DNA from: Panorpa germanica
Taxonomy: Eukaryota > Arthropoda > Insecta > Mecoptera > Panorpidae
Direction of reading: 5' to 3'
Length of the DNA stretch: 64,000 nt
Assembly: GCA_963678705.1 (NCBI GenBank)
Contig: OY783204.1
Coordinates: 9,072,654 to 9,136,653 of the forward strand
Numbering within the stretch: position 1 is the first letter of the stretch; each line of letters begins with the position of its first letter. Below are positions 1 through 13,500 of this stretch, one piece after another. Under the pieces are notes generated by a model. That model was not told where the DNA came from and made no database searches. It was given only the letters and a program-made list of their open reading frames with translations. Both the position numbers and the translations under genes were made by a program.

Positions 1-1200
1 AATACAATCTAAATTACAATGTTACTAGCACAAGCCTTAGAATAAGAATGAACAAAAATTTATAATCAATTGACATTTCTAACAAAAAAAAACTAAAATT
101 ACAAGCAGATGAGAATCCATCAGCTGGTTCTGCTTATTAAGGCTTATAGTACGCAACAGTTTGCTTCTAATCGAATTCGACATTTGGTAAAGGTCTAACT
201 TTCAGGAACTATATTCGCTAGTACTATGGTTTTATACATTACAAGAGAGGTGCGAGGTTTTATATTGTAATTCTAAGTATAATACTAATCTATGTCCTTA
301 CTGAGCAATATTAGAGAACGATTCTCAGCATGTGGATCTAAATTTCGACTCAAGAATATATTAATTTAATATGTAACATTAAATAATCTTGCATAAATCT
401 TTTCAAACATATTTTTAGTTATATAACCATACATTACATTAACAAAAACAATATTAAGTAACAGGTAAACTTTGAACTTGTAAATAGGTGTATCTGTGTT
501 TAACGGCATATGATTCAGATGTGGTGCTGCAAAGTTTTGTTTCATCTGCGTAGTACGAATGAAGAATGTGTCGTTATACTTACAAAACTGAATGTACATA
601 TTATATAGGTATACAAATACGATCAATGTTCAATCTGTTAAAGTGCCAACACATTCAGTTTTAGTAACGAAACTTTCAATCATTATCGTTTTCTTAATAC
701 ATAAGCAAAAAAATACACTTCACTCTCAGTAATAAAGTAAAGATTAGTAACAGTAAACAGAGAGTATTCAAAAGATTCGAACTTTGATTAGATTTATCTT
801 AAATCTGAAACGGTCAATTAATTAAAAATTTTCAGGATAATTAGATTATGATATTCTATCGATGAGGATTATAGCCATATTTAACCCTTTTAGTACGAAT
901 GTTGGAGAAACTATGCAAAATATATTCGTTCAAAAAGTAAGAATATGACTCTTGTGAAAAACCACACTTGACACCAAGTTATTGTAACTGACCCATGATG
1001 TTAAGATAAATTATTCAATTGAGTTATACTTGATATTTGATATAATTGTTATAATGATATTATTAATTAATTTATTATTATTTTATTTATTGTATTAATT
1101 ACAATCTACATTATTATATTTCTTAATGCATTTCATATAAACTTAAACTTAAAACTAAACTTAAACTATTCTAGACTATTACTACTTCGAATAGTACTTT
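1..1200. other. AT-rich non-coding stretch
   Basis: No gene, RNA or recognisable repeat is visible. A minus-strand ORF of 86 codons at 366-626 has hydrophobic composition but no motif, no flanking splice logic and no family resemblance, so it is treated as chance. Confidence 0.5.
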
Positions 1201-1900
1201 CTGTTTCTTCTATTCTTGATCCTCTCTCTTCTTGTCCTCTACTCCTCCTTTATTCACTCCGTTTCCTGCTTCTCTTTCCTTATTGCTTGTATCTTCATTT
1301 ATCACCTCTTGCCCTCCTTGTCTCCTCTCGACAAACCCTCTATTATCTTTTCACTATCCTTCCTGCCTTCTCTCTTTGTTTTCTCTTCTCCGACTATTTC
1401 CTCTTGACTTTCTTACTTTACTATTTCTTCTTGACTCTCTTCCTTTACTATTTTATTATTGTCTCTGTCTCCGTCATCCACCTCTTGTCCTTATCTCCTT
1501 TCCGCAAATCCTCTATTTTTCTGGACTGAAGTTTAACTGTTTCCTCCGTACTTCTTTCTTTCTCCTGATTCCTTTCACTGCCTCTTTTAGTACTTCCTCT
1601 CTATTCGTGTTCCTTATGCAACCCAGCTACGAGCTTATTTATTGTTCTGTTTTTTCTTTCCTTTTTTCTATTTCCGCCATCCACCTCTTTCGTTCACTGC
1701 CTCCCTTTAATAGCTAACCAATATTCATTTCGCTCACTACTTTTTCCTTACAATCAAACTGAATGTGCTCCACATTCTTTCTCACCACTTACTTTTTCAG
1801 TATCTGTTTCTTTTTTTCCCATTTCCCTATCTAAATTTTGCTGTCCTTCTTATGTTTTTTATGTTTTTTTCTATTAAGTACTGAAGTATATTACTTTCCC
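1200..1900. repeat. Polypyrimidine-rich repeat (CT-rich tract)
   Basis: The plus strand is strongly C/T-rich for about 700 bp. Short shared words (for example TTTCCGCCATCCA and GCAAATCCTC) recur in the CT-rich tract at 18090-18330, so these are probably diverged copies of one repeat. The minus strand would read Lys/Glu/Arg-rich peptides like the ORF1 coiled coils of some non-LTR elements, but no intact frame exists. Function unknown. Confidence 0.4.
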
Positions 1901-2218
1901 AAATCCTTTTATATCTTGTACTAGCTGACCCGGCAAACTTCGTACCGCCTAACAGTCAATGAATGTCGTGTTACCTTTAAGCTGAACTAATTTAGGCTTT
2001 GATGAACGTAATACAATGATACAAAATAATATTTATTAATATAGATACAAACATAAAAGTATTTTATTATGATGAATGATGATGAAAACATACAGAATGA
2101 GAATAAAAATTTTAAAAAAAATAATAATTAAGCAATTCAAACTCATGTCAGAGAAAAATGATTAAAGACTATGTTGTGCAGATTGGAATACACTCGGATT
2201 AATTGATTAATGGGATTT

Positions 2219-3180
2219 TCATTCAAGCACCTTGTGGTAAACGACATTGTTTGTTTTTTGGTCACACGCAAGAACAAATAAAGCGGATGGTTTGCCGACA
2301 CGTGAGCATGCCACGTACAATTGACCATGAGAAAAACATGCATTTTCTAGATTAAGGCCACAAATAGTCAAGGATTGGCCCTGTGATTTGTTGATCGTCA
2401 TGGCGAAGGCAAGACGAATCGGGAATTGAATTCGTTTAAACTCAAATGGCATATCCGTTGGGATCATTGGAATCCTTGGAATAAGAACTTCCTTATCTTT
2501 AAATTTTCCTTTAAGTATCGACGCGTGAATCACATTGCTCATCAGTTTTTTTATCACCAAACGCGTTCCATTGCACAGTTTTGGTTGGTTTAAATTCCTA
2601 AGCATGATTACTACCGAGCCAACCTTAAGTTTTAAATTGTGCGGTGGTAAACCAGGCACATCCAAGGAGTTTAAAAATTCACTTGGATAATTAGTGGCTT
2701 CTTCTTCGTTTGTTACACAGTCGATAGATTTGAATGAATACAGAGTACCTACGATTTGATTTTGAATTATAAAATTGAGGTCATCTACATCTTTATTTAC
2801 ATCTTTACATCTTTAGCGGCCAAAATTGCTCGCTCACTTAACCATTTAGTATTTTTCTGGTTAGCAATGATATCCGGGAATTCTTTGTTGATAAGCTCGT
2901 CTTTTGATGATACAAAATTGCAAACATTTGGAGGAATTGAAATCAAACCGCTCGATTTGTCAACAGAAACACGGCCATTACCGATAGTCAGCAATTGCTT
3001 CGAGAAATCATCAGCAGATAGATCATTCAACAATGCAGCTCTTATATTTACAGACAGTTGAAGTTTCTTTACATATCGCCACAGATTTGATGCTTTGAGG
3101 CAAGCGTTTATTTCGTCGGCAGCAGTAGATCTTGGAATGACTGGTAGTGTTTGTCGGAAATCGCCAGATAATAAAATCAT
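2219..3180 (-). pseudogene. Pif1-like Helitron helicase C-terminal part
   Basis: Two reading frames (2797-3180 and 2219-2665) together give the C-terminal half of a Helitron Pif1-family DNA helicase. Visible motifs are ILLSGDFRQTLPVI (motif II/III region), FVSSKDELIN, LKVGSVVIMLRN, LAFAMTINKSQGQS (the classic Pif1/RecD superfamily-1 motif) and LYVACSRVGKPSALF (motif VI). The N-terminal Walker A region and the Rep nuclease are absent and a frameshift separates the two pieces, so it cannot make an active helicase. Compared with copy B (22431-23396) it lacks codons around the join near 2700-2797. Confidence 0.8.
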
Positions 3181-3218
3181 TGCACCACCAAAACATCTCG
3201 AGTCATTGCGCAGATCTT

Positions 3219-3638
3219 TTAATGTTTGGTCGTTTCACCAGCAAACCTCAATGCTCCACAATGTTGGCAAACAACGTCCATTGGACCAATGCAAACTAAA
3301 CGATGCAAGCTGTAGTCGATGGTGCAATCATATAGAAACGCTGCTCGATTTAAAACAATACTTGAACCATTTCTTCTTGCACTTCGAAGATTATTCCTCT
3401 GTTCATCTGTACGATAAGCTCGACGATTTCTCGTTTCTAACCTAGCCGTTTCACGGGCTACCTCTCTTTGCTCTTGTGTTTGAGAAGCACGAATTAAGGC
3501 CCTTCTTTGCTCCATACTAACGCGGCGCTCTTCTCGTGCAATTTCTCGTTCTTCATCAGATAATTGACTTGCGATATTCCGTTGCCTAATTGCATTACGG
3601 CTCCGCTGGGAAAGATTAGATCTTCTAAGACGCTGCAT
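3219..3638 (-). pseudogene. Helitron leader ORF, Arg/Glu-rich N-terminus of the helicase polyprotein
   Basis: Reading starts at an ATG at 3638 on the minus strand. The product is rich in Arg, Glu and Gln (for example DEEREIAREERRVSMEQRRA) and ends with a CQHCGALRF motif, the opening of the cysteine-rich segment found near the N-terminus of insect Helitron proteins. It breaks off where the Rep domain should follow and is joined to helicase sequence. This copy is open where copy B (21991-22410) has two stop codons, so the two insertions decayed independently. Confidence 0.6.
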
Positions 3639-4370
3639 TGTTATTAATATTAATACTGAATGTGCACTCGCATAAAACCACAAAAAACCACTTTCGAGAC
3701 ATAGACAATAGCTCAAAGAGTATATAACCACTACATATGAATAGCTTATCAAGAAAAATTATAGATAACCTATAAAAAGACATTTACACTTTTGTTAACC
3801 TGTACAATAAATCTTAGGTATTATTTTCTGAAATTAAAAATTAAATAATTAATAAATAATTTACACAAATTAATGACTAAAACAAACAAATATAACAGTA
3901 CCTGAACTTTCGAGACATTTTACAAAAAATAAATTTCTGAACGCACACATGAATAGTTGTTACAGTATTTGACAGGATTGGACAACAAATGTTTGACATG
4001 AAATCAGCATTTATTGAAATGATTAAGTATTCATTACACATATCGAGTTTTCATTGTTTTTAAGATGTATTATGCTATTCGGGGCGGAGACAAATCCAAC
4101 GAATCAATAACCATGAATATTGGTTCAGCAGATCTCGAGTTATAAGTGTTGTAACAAACCCGTCTTTGTTTTATATATTTTCATTGTTTTTAAGATGTAT
4201 TATGCTATTCGGGGCGGAGACAAATCCAACGAATCAATAACCATGAATATTGGTTGAGCAGATCTCGAGTTATAAGTGTTGTAACAAACCCGTCTTTCTT
4301 TTATATATTAAGATTTGTTATAGTGAAATATATAATATCTTCCAATGTTATAATGATATTTTTCTTATAG

Positions 4371-4598
4371 AAAAATCTTTTTCACAATTTTGTTACCCCT
4401 TGTATTCCGACACGTTAACTTACTTATATTCATTCAATGGACGAGATGTTGACCCTGATGATGAATTCATAGAGCATGGCACGAATGCTACTGTAAGATG
4501 CCAAGAAGAAAAATATAAAACAGTTGGAATTGAAAGCGATGTTATAACTTGTTTACCCGACGGAAAATGGAAAGAGTCACTGGTTGAGTGTAGAGCAA
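4371..4598 (+). CDS. CCP/sushi-like exon 1
   Basis: The acceptor is TTTCTTATAG and the donor is GCAA|GTGAGT; phase 1 in and out. About 75 residues with four cysteines and the CCP signature: N-terminal Cys, HGTNATVRCQE, then ITC, then DGKWKESLVEC at the end. It lacks the extra Cys pair of the modules at 8549 and 8862. The Helitron ends 57 bp upstream, so nothing of the preceding intron remains nearby. Confidence 0.65.
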
Positions 4599-7500
4599 GT
4601 GAGTGTTTATATCTAATAACTATTTCCTAAAATTATTTTATGATGATATTCGTACACATACGACTGCTGAACTAATAATTGGAAGATGGCTTCTAAATTT
4701 ATTATTTTGTTTTACCGCTTAATTGTTAGCCACGCTTCTGAGTCATAAACTCTGTAGAATATAATTAGTAATAACATTTATTTATCGTTGTCATTATGTA
4801 AAAGCTTTATGGGTTGTCATGACAGCTACAAGCACTCTGTTGAACAGTGATGGCAATCGTAGTCTATATTAATTATTAGGCTATTTCAATCATAAATAAC
4901 TATAACATTGTGAATTGAATAAAAATAATAGAACATTTGAGAGATACTTACAGCGAATTTAGTCACACTAATATATGAATTCAGTTATGGTTGACAACGC
5001 AACTAGTACTCGTCTTTTCATCTTTTAATAATTATTGTGTGAGAACAGTTAGCAGAATGTTTCTCCTACTAACTGATGGATACATTTTGCAGTTTTCTGT
5101 ACTGTTTTATGGTCCAATTCTATGAGATATGACGTCTTAAGTACTGGTGAAGAATTAACCGTCTATCACCCAAGGAATCCTGGAACTGTTGTAAGAGTGT
5201 GATGCAAAGAAAATTTCAAAGCTAGTGGTATAGAAAATGAGACAATAACTTGTTTGGAAGATGCAACCTGGCAGAAACCTTCACTTCATTGTCTACCAGG
5301 TAAATATTATAAGAGCATAATACACACCCCCAATATACTGTCCTCTAAACAAAAAATGCCAATTCATGTATTATTAATTACCCAACTTTACGTTTTGTTA
5401 TTTACCGATGTTTTACAGTTATTAGGGCCAAAAAAGCGATTTTTTTAAAATTTTCCTAAGAAGACTTTTAAATTTATTGATGTAATTTGTAGTCATGTTA
5501 CGTAATAGTAGTAATATAACTTTTACCTGTATTTTAACTGTGCTGCTATAGCTGATCTCCAGCAGCTCCTCTGAAAAAGGCATCTCGCGGTGACCACGAT
5601 ATCTCTGGACTTAATCATCTAAAATGAAAAAAACCAAACGTATTTCGTTATAGTAATGTATATTATAGTAATTAATCGAAGAAATAAACAAAATATTTTT
5701 TTTTGACAAAAAGGCGGCTTCTCAAAAATAAATATCGCTTTTTGACAAAAAAATGGCCTTAAATTGTTTTTATATAAAAAAATATTTATCGTGAGTAAAA
5801 ACCTTCGATTAATTACTAAAAAATATACTTGTGTTAAAATTTGAGACTGATCGGCTCAACCGTTTCTGAGAAATCTTGGTCAACAAGTTTAAAAACTCAG
5901 TTTTCAGAAAAACGGATTTAAAGTTTCGGTAATTGTTTTGTTGTTTTCTGAATATTGCTTGTATTTCTTTCTGCACGTACAAATTAATTTCTAAAAAAAC
6001 TACCATATCACTATGATTACTTGCTAGCTGCAGCGACTCATTAAATGTTAATTCACATTGTTTGCACGACTCCATTTTGTCAATGTTGATGTGTTGCTAA
6101 GATGGCGTAAATGAAATAAATAAAAACAAAAATACGTCTGAATATCATATTTTCTTTTGAAACTCTTCTTTTTATCTTCTTTCGTCTTCTTTCATAAAAT
6201 ATACAGCCAGTATATAAATTATTAAATTTTTAAACCACATGGTACGAATCCTAATTAAATGATTTGGTTTGAATCTAAATAAGCCAGTATTAAGCAAAAA
6301 ATCTGTCAATTGATACACATAACAGTGGTGACATAACCTCAATTTTGAAATTTCAACTTTAACCCTCATTATCTCCTATTTATTAATTAAATGTTGTAAA
6401 ATAATTATTACGTAGTGAATTTGACATGTTTTGAGAATACAATAAGCATAATAAAACATATAAAAATGCAGTAGTTTTTTTACAAAGTGAAAAACAAAAG
6501 TTTATAGTCGCATCCAATAATTACCAAAGTTTCAAAAGCTCCAACTTTCAAAATTCTAATTTCTAATTTTCTGTGTGTGTACTTAAATATATCTACATTA
6601 CGAAAAAGAAATTAATTATTTTTCTTTTTAAATACTAACCGTATGTAACCCGTTAAATAAATGCAAGCCATTAAAAATCTCTTTAATTTGTAATGTCATA
6701 TACTCGTATGTGGGTCTATCTTACACCTTAGTGAGTGTGACTTAGATTCCCAGCTGTGGTTTCATAGCAGTTTAATGTTAAATAAATTCAGTTGAGCCCC
6801 CATGATACAATAATGTTTTTATTAAGGATAGGTTAACATATAACTCCTTAATTAATTGTACTTCATTTAATTATTTCACAAAAAAAACAATTACATTAAC
6901 ATTAATAAATCAAAAAAGTCCACAATGATATTAACACTTAGTTAAATACAATGCATAGGTTTGAAAACCTCCTGACAATGCTTGCATATCACAACGAAAT
7001 GCGTAGTTTCAATAGTACAGAATTTTACAATCACAATGGTTTACAATGATAAAAACAACTAGTTATTACACTACATTTGTTTGCAAAACTCTAACTATTT
7101 ACATCGATAACAATAACAATATTACACCTAATAATATAGTTAAACTGGATTACAATTCACAATGATTTTAACAACTAGTTAAAATAACATATTCCTGAAT
7201 GTAAAAAGACGCCATACAACTCTGTGTATATCTCCAAGTGTCAGTAATTTGTGCGCGAACATGTACTGTCAGCATACAACGGTTAGCTCTTAGCCGCTCT
7301 CTGTGTGTACTGTAAGTGAACAGCTTAGAGGGGTCCACAAGTTATTTCAAAGCAGCGCTAGGAACATTCAAATATATCTTAATATTAGCAAAGTTCTTAA
7401 CCTATTTTTACAGAGTTCTTAATAATAATTATTTCTTAAACTAATTATATTTATTCTTAAATTATTTCCCTCATATATATAAGCATTTCTTTAATGCTTG

Positions 7501-10500
7501 GTTAGAATTATAATGTTGCACTATTATCCAAAGTGTGTAATGCTGTTGAAAATAACTAGAAAAAATTCAACTATCTGATTGGGACTGGAACAGATCTGGA
7601 ACTGAAAATAGGAACCATTGCAAAAATTAAGTGTCCAGAAAACTTAACCAGAAGTGGTCCAGATCAAATTAAATGTCAAGATGATGGCAAATGGGACGAT
7701 GTAAAAGTCACTTGCAACGAGGGTTTGTATTTTTAGCCCAGAAACCTTAAACTTTAACCTGGCATGAGAGCCGATAGTTTTAATTCTTGGATATGTTTTA
7801 AAGTTAGGACTATTTAAGGTTAGGCGAAAAACTACAGTTTATCCAACACGGGCGACGTCGTCATCTCGGAAAAATGGCGGCCAACAGTTTATTGGAAATA
7901 TCTCGATACTAGTGCTATGATAAAAATAGTTATAATCAAACTGTAAGAGGATTCAATTCCCTGAAAGTATTGAATAAAATATTTGTGTGTGTATCTTGCA
8001 GGGACAGCGCTACGTCACGCCAAGTTGATAACTTCAATAAAAATTTAAAAATATTCCAGTTTGTAGCTCAATAAGCAAAAATATATCTTAAGTTAAGTAG
8101 AGTAAATAAAAATAAATACCAAATAAAATTTAAACTTTTTTATCTACAGAAATTGTGAATGAAATAGTTGATGATCACAAAACTGTTCTGGAGAATGTAA
8201 ATATGGCTACTTACCGCTGGAAATTCCAAGTATGCCAACACAGTGCATTCCAGGTACCATTTTGAAGTATATTATTAGTATACACTACTTACTACATATT
8301 AAATGGAATTATGGTGATTTCCTGGATATGATAGGAATGAGAACGTAGCGAAGTTAACTGCCAAAAAAGGACCATGTCGTATTCAATATACTATTTATTA
8401 TAATATATTTTTTTTATCTATTTATATCGACGAAAAAGTTGACCTTTCTGAAAATTGTTCAAAATTAAAATCATATCAGATTTATATATTATGTTCAAGC
8501 GGATATGGTAGATGTTTATTATACTCGATTATTTCCATTATTTTACAGAGTATTGCGAGGCGCTATTATCTGACACCTACAAATTTACTTGCTTCCGGGA
8601 ACAAGTAGAAGTAAATTGTCGGGAGCCTCTATTGGTTGGAACTTCCGCCATAGTTGAATGTCAAGATAATCTTCAGCATGTTGGACTTGCTTCTGAAAAT
8701 ATGACGTGTGAACATGATAGGAACAGGTGGTCTGAACCAAATCTAATCTGTACCAAAGGCAAGGTTATTTTATAGTTAACCTACGAGTATATTTCAATCA
8801 CCTTATTAAGAAATACTCGTACATTAATTTCTATCAAATTGTCCGTTTTGCTTAATTACAGGTACTTGTAATCCTCTCTTCTCTACATCATTAAACTTCG
8901 TCTGCTACTTTCAGGACAAAGAGTTAGATTGCGAACAGGAACTGCCGTATGGTGCCGTGGCAGTAACTGAATGCAAAGAACTCTACTTACCCAAGGAAGC
9001 TGCTGTTGGCAACATAACCTGCAAAGACAGTGGCTTTTGGAATATACCTGACGTTAAGTGTATTCCTGGTAAGATTATTAGGAATTATATACGAGGTCTA
9101 TTCAAAAAATAAGATCAAGGTAAAATTTCGCAGTCTACGTACATTCGATTATCGATTTTTTTGATTTTGTTATGGTGGTACACTCGTCTTGAACATAAGT
9201 TCACAGTTTTAGCTATATAGCACATTTAGTTTGATTGTGAGAGGCATAAAAGTTAGAAGTGTTTTGCGTGTTCGGCGATTTTTTGCTGTCGAAAAACATG
9301 GATCAAAGAGTTTGCATTAAATTTTGTGTAAAAAGTGCTCCAAAACACTGGAAATATTGAAAGTGGCATACGGTGAGTCTACTTTAAGCCAAAAAAATGT
9401 TTACAAGTGGTACAAGCTTTTCACAGAAGGTCGAGATGATGTGAATGACGACGCTCGCCCTGGACGCCCCAGCTCATCAACAACCGATGAAAATGTTGAG
9501 GAAACGAAGAAAATTGTTATGCTGATTATGTCGGCATAACGGTTGGCTCATGCCATGCAATTTTTATGCGCGCCATTTATGAATAATTTGTTTCAGAGTG
9601 TGCTGGTAAGATATCTTACGTCGCTGATTCCACCTCTGGGATCGAACCATATAGTACTTTGCAATACGTTGCTGCAATCTATGAAAATATCTCGCACGAC
9701 GAGCCCACTCAGAGGGGGACTGGTACTATTGTTAGTGCAAAATTCGTTATTACAAGTAAGTACTTATTTTCAACAATAATAAAATGTACCATTTATTGTT
9801 AAAATTGACTATCACAACCTTAAATGTCCAATTACTTATAAATATAGTGGGAGATATTAATAATTGTAATAGTATATAGTTATTTGAATCTTTTTCAACA
9901 TTGAAGAGAGTAAACTTTATAAAAAAATAGTTTCATTATCTTACGTCATCTTCATTTCTAATGAATTGCTATTCTTATTTGAGAGTGTAACAGACATAGC
10001 ATATTTATTTACTATTTATGTATATCAAATACTTAACTGATAGAGCTGTTTCAAGCAACTCATAAAGTTTTGATTTTCTAAGGTGATAAACTGGGTTTAA
10101 ATAAAATCGATTACTTATTATAAAAATAAGATATAGTTATATACAAATAATATATTACAGACGCTTTGTCCTTCTGGACCTTTGGAGCAATATTAAATTT
10201 AACTTTCTTTACAATTGGTTACGGATTGAAACACAATAAGTGGCTCCTGTGAAACGCCTCGTTTTTCATCCTAAGTATGTGTAATAGAAGTAGGCCTATC
10301 TCACACTGCAACCGACGCCAACATATTGAGTTTATTTTTAGTTATTTTACTTTATCCTAAGAGCACCTTCCTGCTGAGTTGTGAGTAACACAAGTGTTTA
10401 TTATGTATCTGTGTCGTTCTCCTCTCAACGTTTCGATCGAAATAAAATAATAAACACAAAAGACAGTTCACATTTTAAGGATTATGCATGCCAGCATGAT

Positions 10501-13500
10501 CTGGATCTTCTTCTGCAGAAGTAAGAACCATATTATCAATACAGACGTATGCAATAGATACATACAGTGAGCTAATACGACTACACTATGTTCCAAGAAA
10601 CCGGTTGCAGTGTGCCGTTATCTTTTATAGTTTTTTTTATATTCACAATAGACATATTCTTACAGATTTATTGGTCACTTTATGAAACATTCCTACAATG
10701 TTGCAGTAGTTGAGTTATTACATGTTATACAATTTAATGCTTTTGTAAAGCCGGCGTGTATCCAATGAAAAGAAGCACTGAACCACCAAATTGCCACACC
10801 AAACACTAAAGGAGAAGTACGTAAACATTATAATTACAAATCTTAACATAGAACATTGTGTGAAATTGATTTATTTTTAACAGATGCCTAATTGGAAAAT
10901 TATCAAACCAAGCGATATTCCAAATGATGAACTAAGAACAACTGTGATTTCAACGATATCTACAGACGAATGTGAAAAGATTATAAAGGGAGAAGTTAAC
11001 ATGAAAGATAATATGTTTTGCGGAGAAATTATTAATGGTAATAAATGAAAGGTTTAGTTTATACGTGTATACTCACAGGTATAGGTTTGATGTTATTTGT
11101 ATCAACCTTCAGGTTCAATATGTGTGGGTGATATAGGCGCTGGACTTGTCGTTTTAGACAACTACCAAGATCGCACCGTCTATGTCCTTAAAGCTATGTT
11201 CAGTCACGTTCCAATCATTGATGAAGCAATGTTCTGCAGCGTTAACCAAATTGCCTTCTTCTCGAAGCTATCAGACCACACACCTTGGCTAAAAGAACAA
11301 AAGATACACATTGAACCAACTGAATTCAAATGCAAATCTGGGGAGATCATTATTGCTAGCGCTGTTTGTGATGAGGTAAGATTATAGAAATAGACTGCAT
11401 AAATTTAAAGTCAATTCTGTTAGGATGTCTAAAACAACTCAAGTTAAACATGACTCTATACTTGTTATAAGAAATTGTTAAGTTTTATAAAAAACCCTTT
11501 AGTTTTTTATAAGTGACGTCGCGTAAGAAATTAATCGAGCGCGAAATTTATTATGTATTTTAATTATTTATATTTTATTCTATAAATCGCTATCGGGGTG
11601 TAGGGATTTATAAGTGAATAAAAAAACGGATGTAAGCTGTTTACCATATATTTAAAGCTTTAAAGAACAAACTTATAATTACAACTACTATCTTAGAACT
11701 ATATCTTAACACTAAAACTAACAATAAATCTAACTTTAAAATCAATGTACAATGCACAATGGACGAAGACAACAATATAACAAAAATTCCTTTCTCTTAA
11801 CGGAAAAGGTTCTATATGACAATGAAATATTTAAATAATTGAATGTGATGTAAACAGAGTTAAATTAAATATTCAATGTTCAAATGAAATTATATAAAAT
11901 GAGTAACAAAGGTTTTACTTCTACCAACGCAAAACTGAACATACGGGGAGTATGAGTATTAAACGTTGAGAGTATTAAACGATCAACTAAATAGGTAGGC
12001 ATGAGATATAAGTCATTCAATACATACATTTGTTTTAAATTCTATTAATTATTGTCCAAATTACTGTAACATATTGACAGTTTACACAAATAAATTATAA
12101 TAATGAGTCTTGCACTGAGTCCGTAGATAGCACTGCACTATTAGGGGTATTATTGCAGTCATTTTGCATGTTAGGTAATGGAGCTAAGCTGCGAACATTG
12201 CGTGCATGTATCCGTTGGCCGATACGGACATCGACGACTCGGGTCACATCGTCTTTGCCTGGGTAGATCTTGACTACCTTGCCTAGCGACCATTGTAACG
12301 GTGGTAAGTTGTCATCCTTAATTAGCACCACACTCCTAATGCCTATAGAATGTTGCCCAGTGTTCCATTTATGACGTACATTTAAACCACTTATGTATTC
12401 TTTGTGCCATCGATCCCAAAAGTCACGTTTCATACGAGTTACATATTCCCAATTAGAAAGCCTGTTGATCGGGACTTCGCGGTGATCTTCTTCTGATAGA
12501 CTCATAATTGATTTGCCGATCAGGAAATGACCCGGAGTAATAGGAAGAGGATCATTAGGATCACATGATAAGTAGGAGATGGGTCTAGAATTTAAAATTG
12601 TTTCGATTCTAGTAAGGAATGTCTGAAATTTTATAATGGTGCATAGTTTTTCACCTACCACTCGTCGCATATGATGTTTCATGGATTTCACGCCCGCCTC
12701 CCATAATCCTTCAAAATGTGGGGAGAGAGGGGGAATGAAATGCCAATTAATACCTTCTTTAGATAAGGAGTTCAGAATTTTACTCGTGCTGGATTTAGAG
12801 TTTAGCATTACATATAACTCCCTTAGTTGATTGTTAGCGCCTACAAAATTGGTGCCGTTGTCGGAATATAGATTTCTACACCTTCCTCGCCGATCGATAA
12901 ATCGAGAAAGGGCACCAATAAATCCATCAGTAGTTAAATCTTCCGAAATTTCTAAGTAGATGGCTTTAGACCATAAACATACAAACACTACAACGTATAT
13001 TTTTACGGTAACTCGATTATAGTGTTTTCTTTGCTTAACGTAGAAAGGTCCGCAGTAATCTACACCTGTATTGTAAAAGACGTCCTGTGGAGTCACTCGA
13101 TCTTCAGGTAGGTCGCCCATTTGGAACTGAGCTAAAACAGGCTTGCATTTAAAGCAGGTAGTACATTTAGAGATTTCTCGTCGTACCTGAGATCGACCGT
13201 GAATAATCCAGTATTTTTGACGTAAGGCGTATAATGTAGATTGTGGGCCAGAGTGGTAATTACGTGCATGTTCTTCTTGTATTATTAAGTTAGTCACGTG
13301 ATGATTTTTTTGCAATAGTATAGGGTGTCTTTGAGATGCCGGGATATTAGCGTGCCGTAAGCGACCGCCAACGCGTAGTAATCCATCCCCGTCAATGATA
13401 GGAAATAAGAATTTAATCGGACTATCTTGGTGAATTTCCTTATTATTTTTGAGTCGATGAAGTTCTTCCGAAAAGGAAGACATTTGGACCAGTTTTATGA

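Larger units (their letters stand above)
1921..4313 (-). mobile_element. Helitron copy A, internally deleted
   Basis: On the minus strand the element begins TCTTAATATATAAAAG (at 4313) and ends CTAG (1921-1924). The last bases form a GGCG/CGCC-type palindrome just before the end, as Helitrons do. The base before TC is A and the base after CTAG is T, the A|T insertion site typical of Helitrons. It is the same subfamily as the plus-strand copy at 21316-23694 and shares its internal deletion: an N-terminal leader ORF is joined to the end of a Pif1-like helicase, without the Rep/HUH nuclease. The 5' terminal segment of about 130 bp is present twice in tandem (4060-4313). The element lies 57 bp upstream of the exon at 4371. 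Confidence 0.85.

Noticed and set aside
366-626. Minus-strand 86-codon ORF with hydrophobic stretches, possibly a receptor fragment
   Set aside because: No motif, no splice context, AT-rich background makes such ORFs frequent by chance.
1216-1717. Overlapping long ORFs rich in Leu/Ser/Phe on the plus strand
   Set aside because: They are reading frames through a polypyrimidine tract; composition explains their length.
5809-6075. 88-codon minus-strand ORF with a CKQC start
   Set aside because: Single CxxC without a finger partner; wording overlaps common interspersed-repeat sequence and it lies in an intron.
5093-10816. In-frame TGA codons read as selenocysteine
   Set aside because: One replaces a conserved Trp and the other precedes a CCP Cys; neither family uses selenocysteine, and neighbouring frameshifts point to decay.
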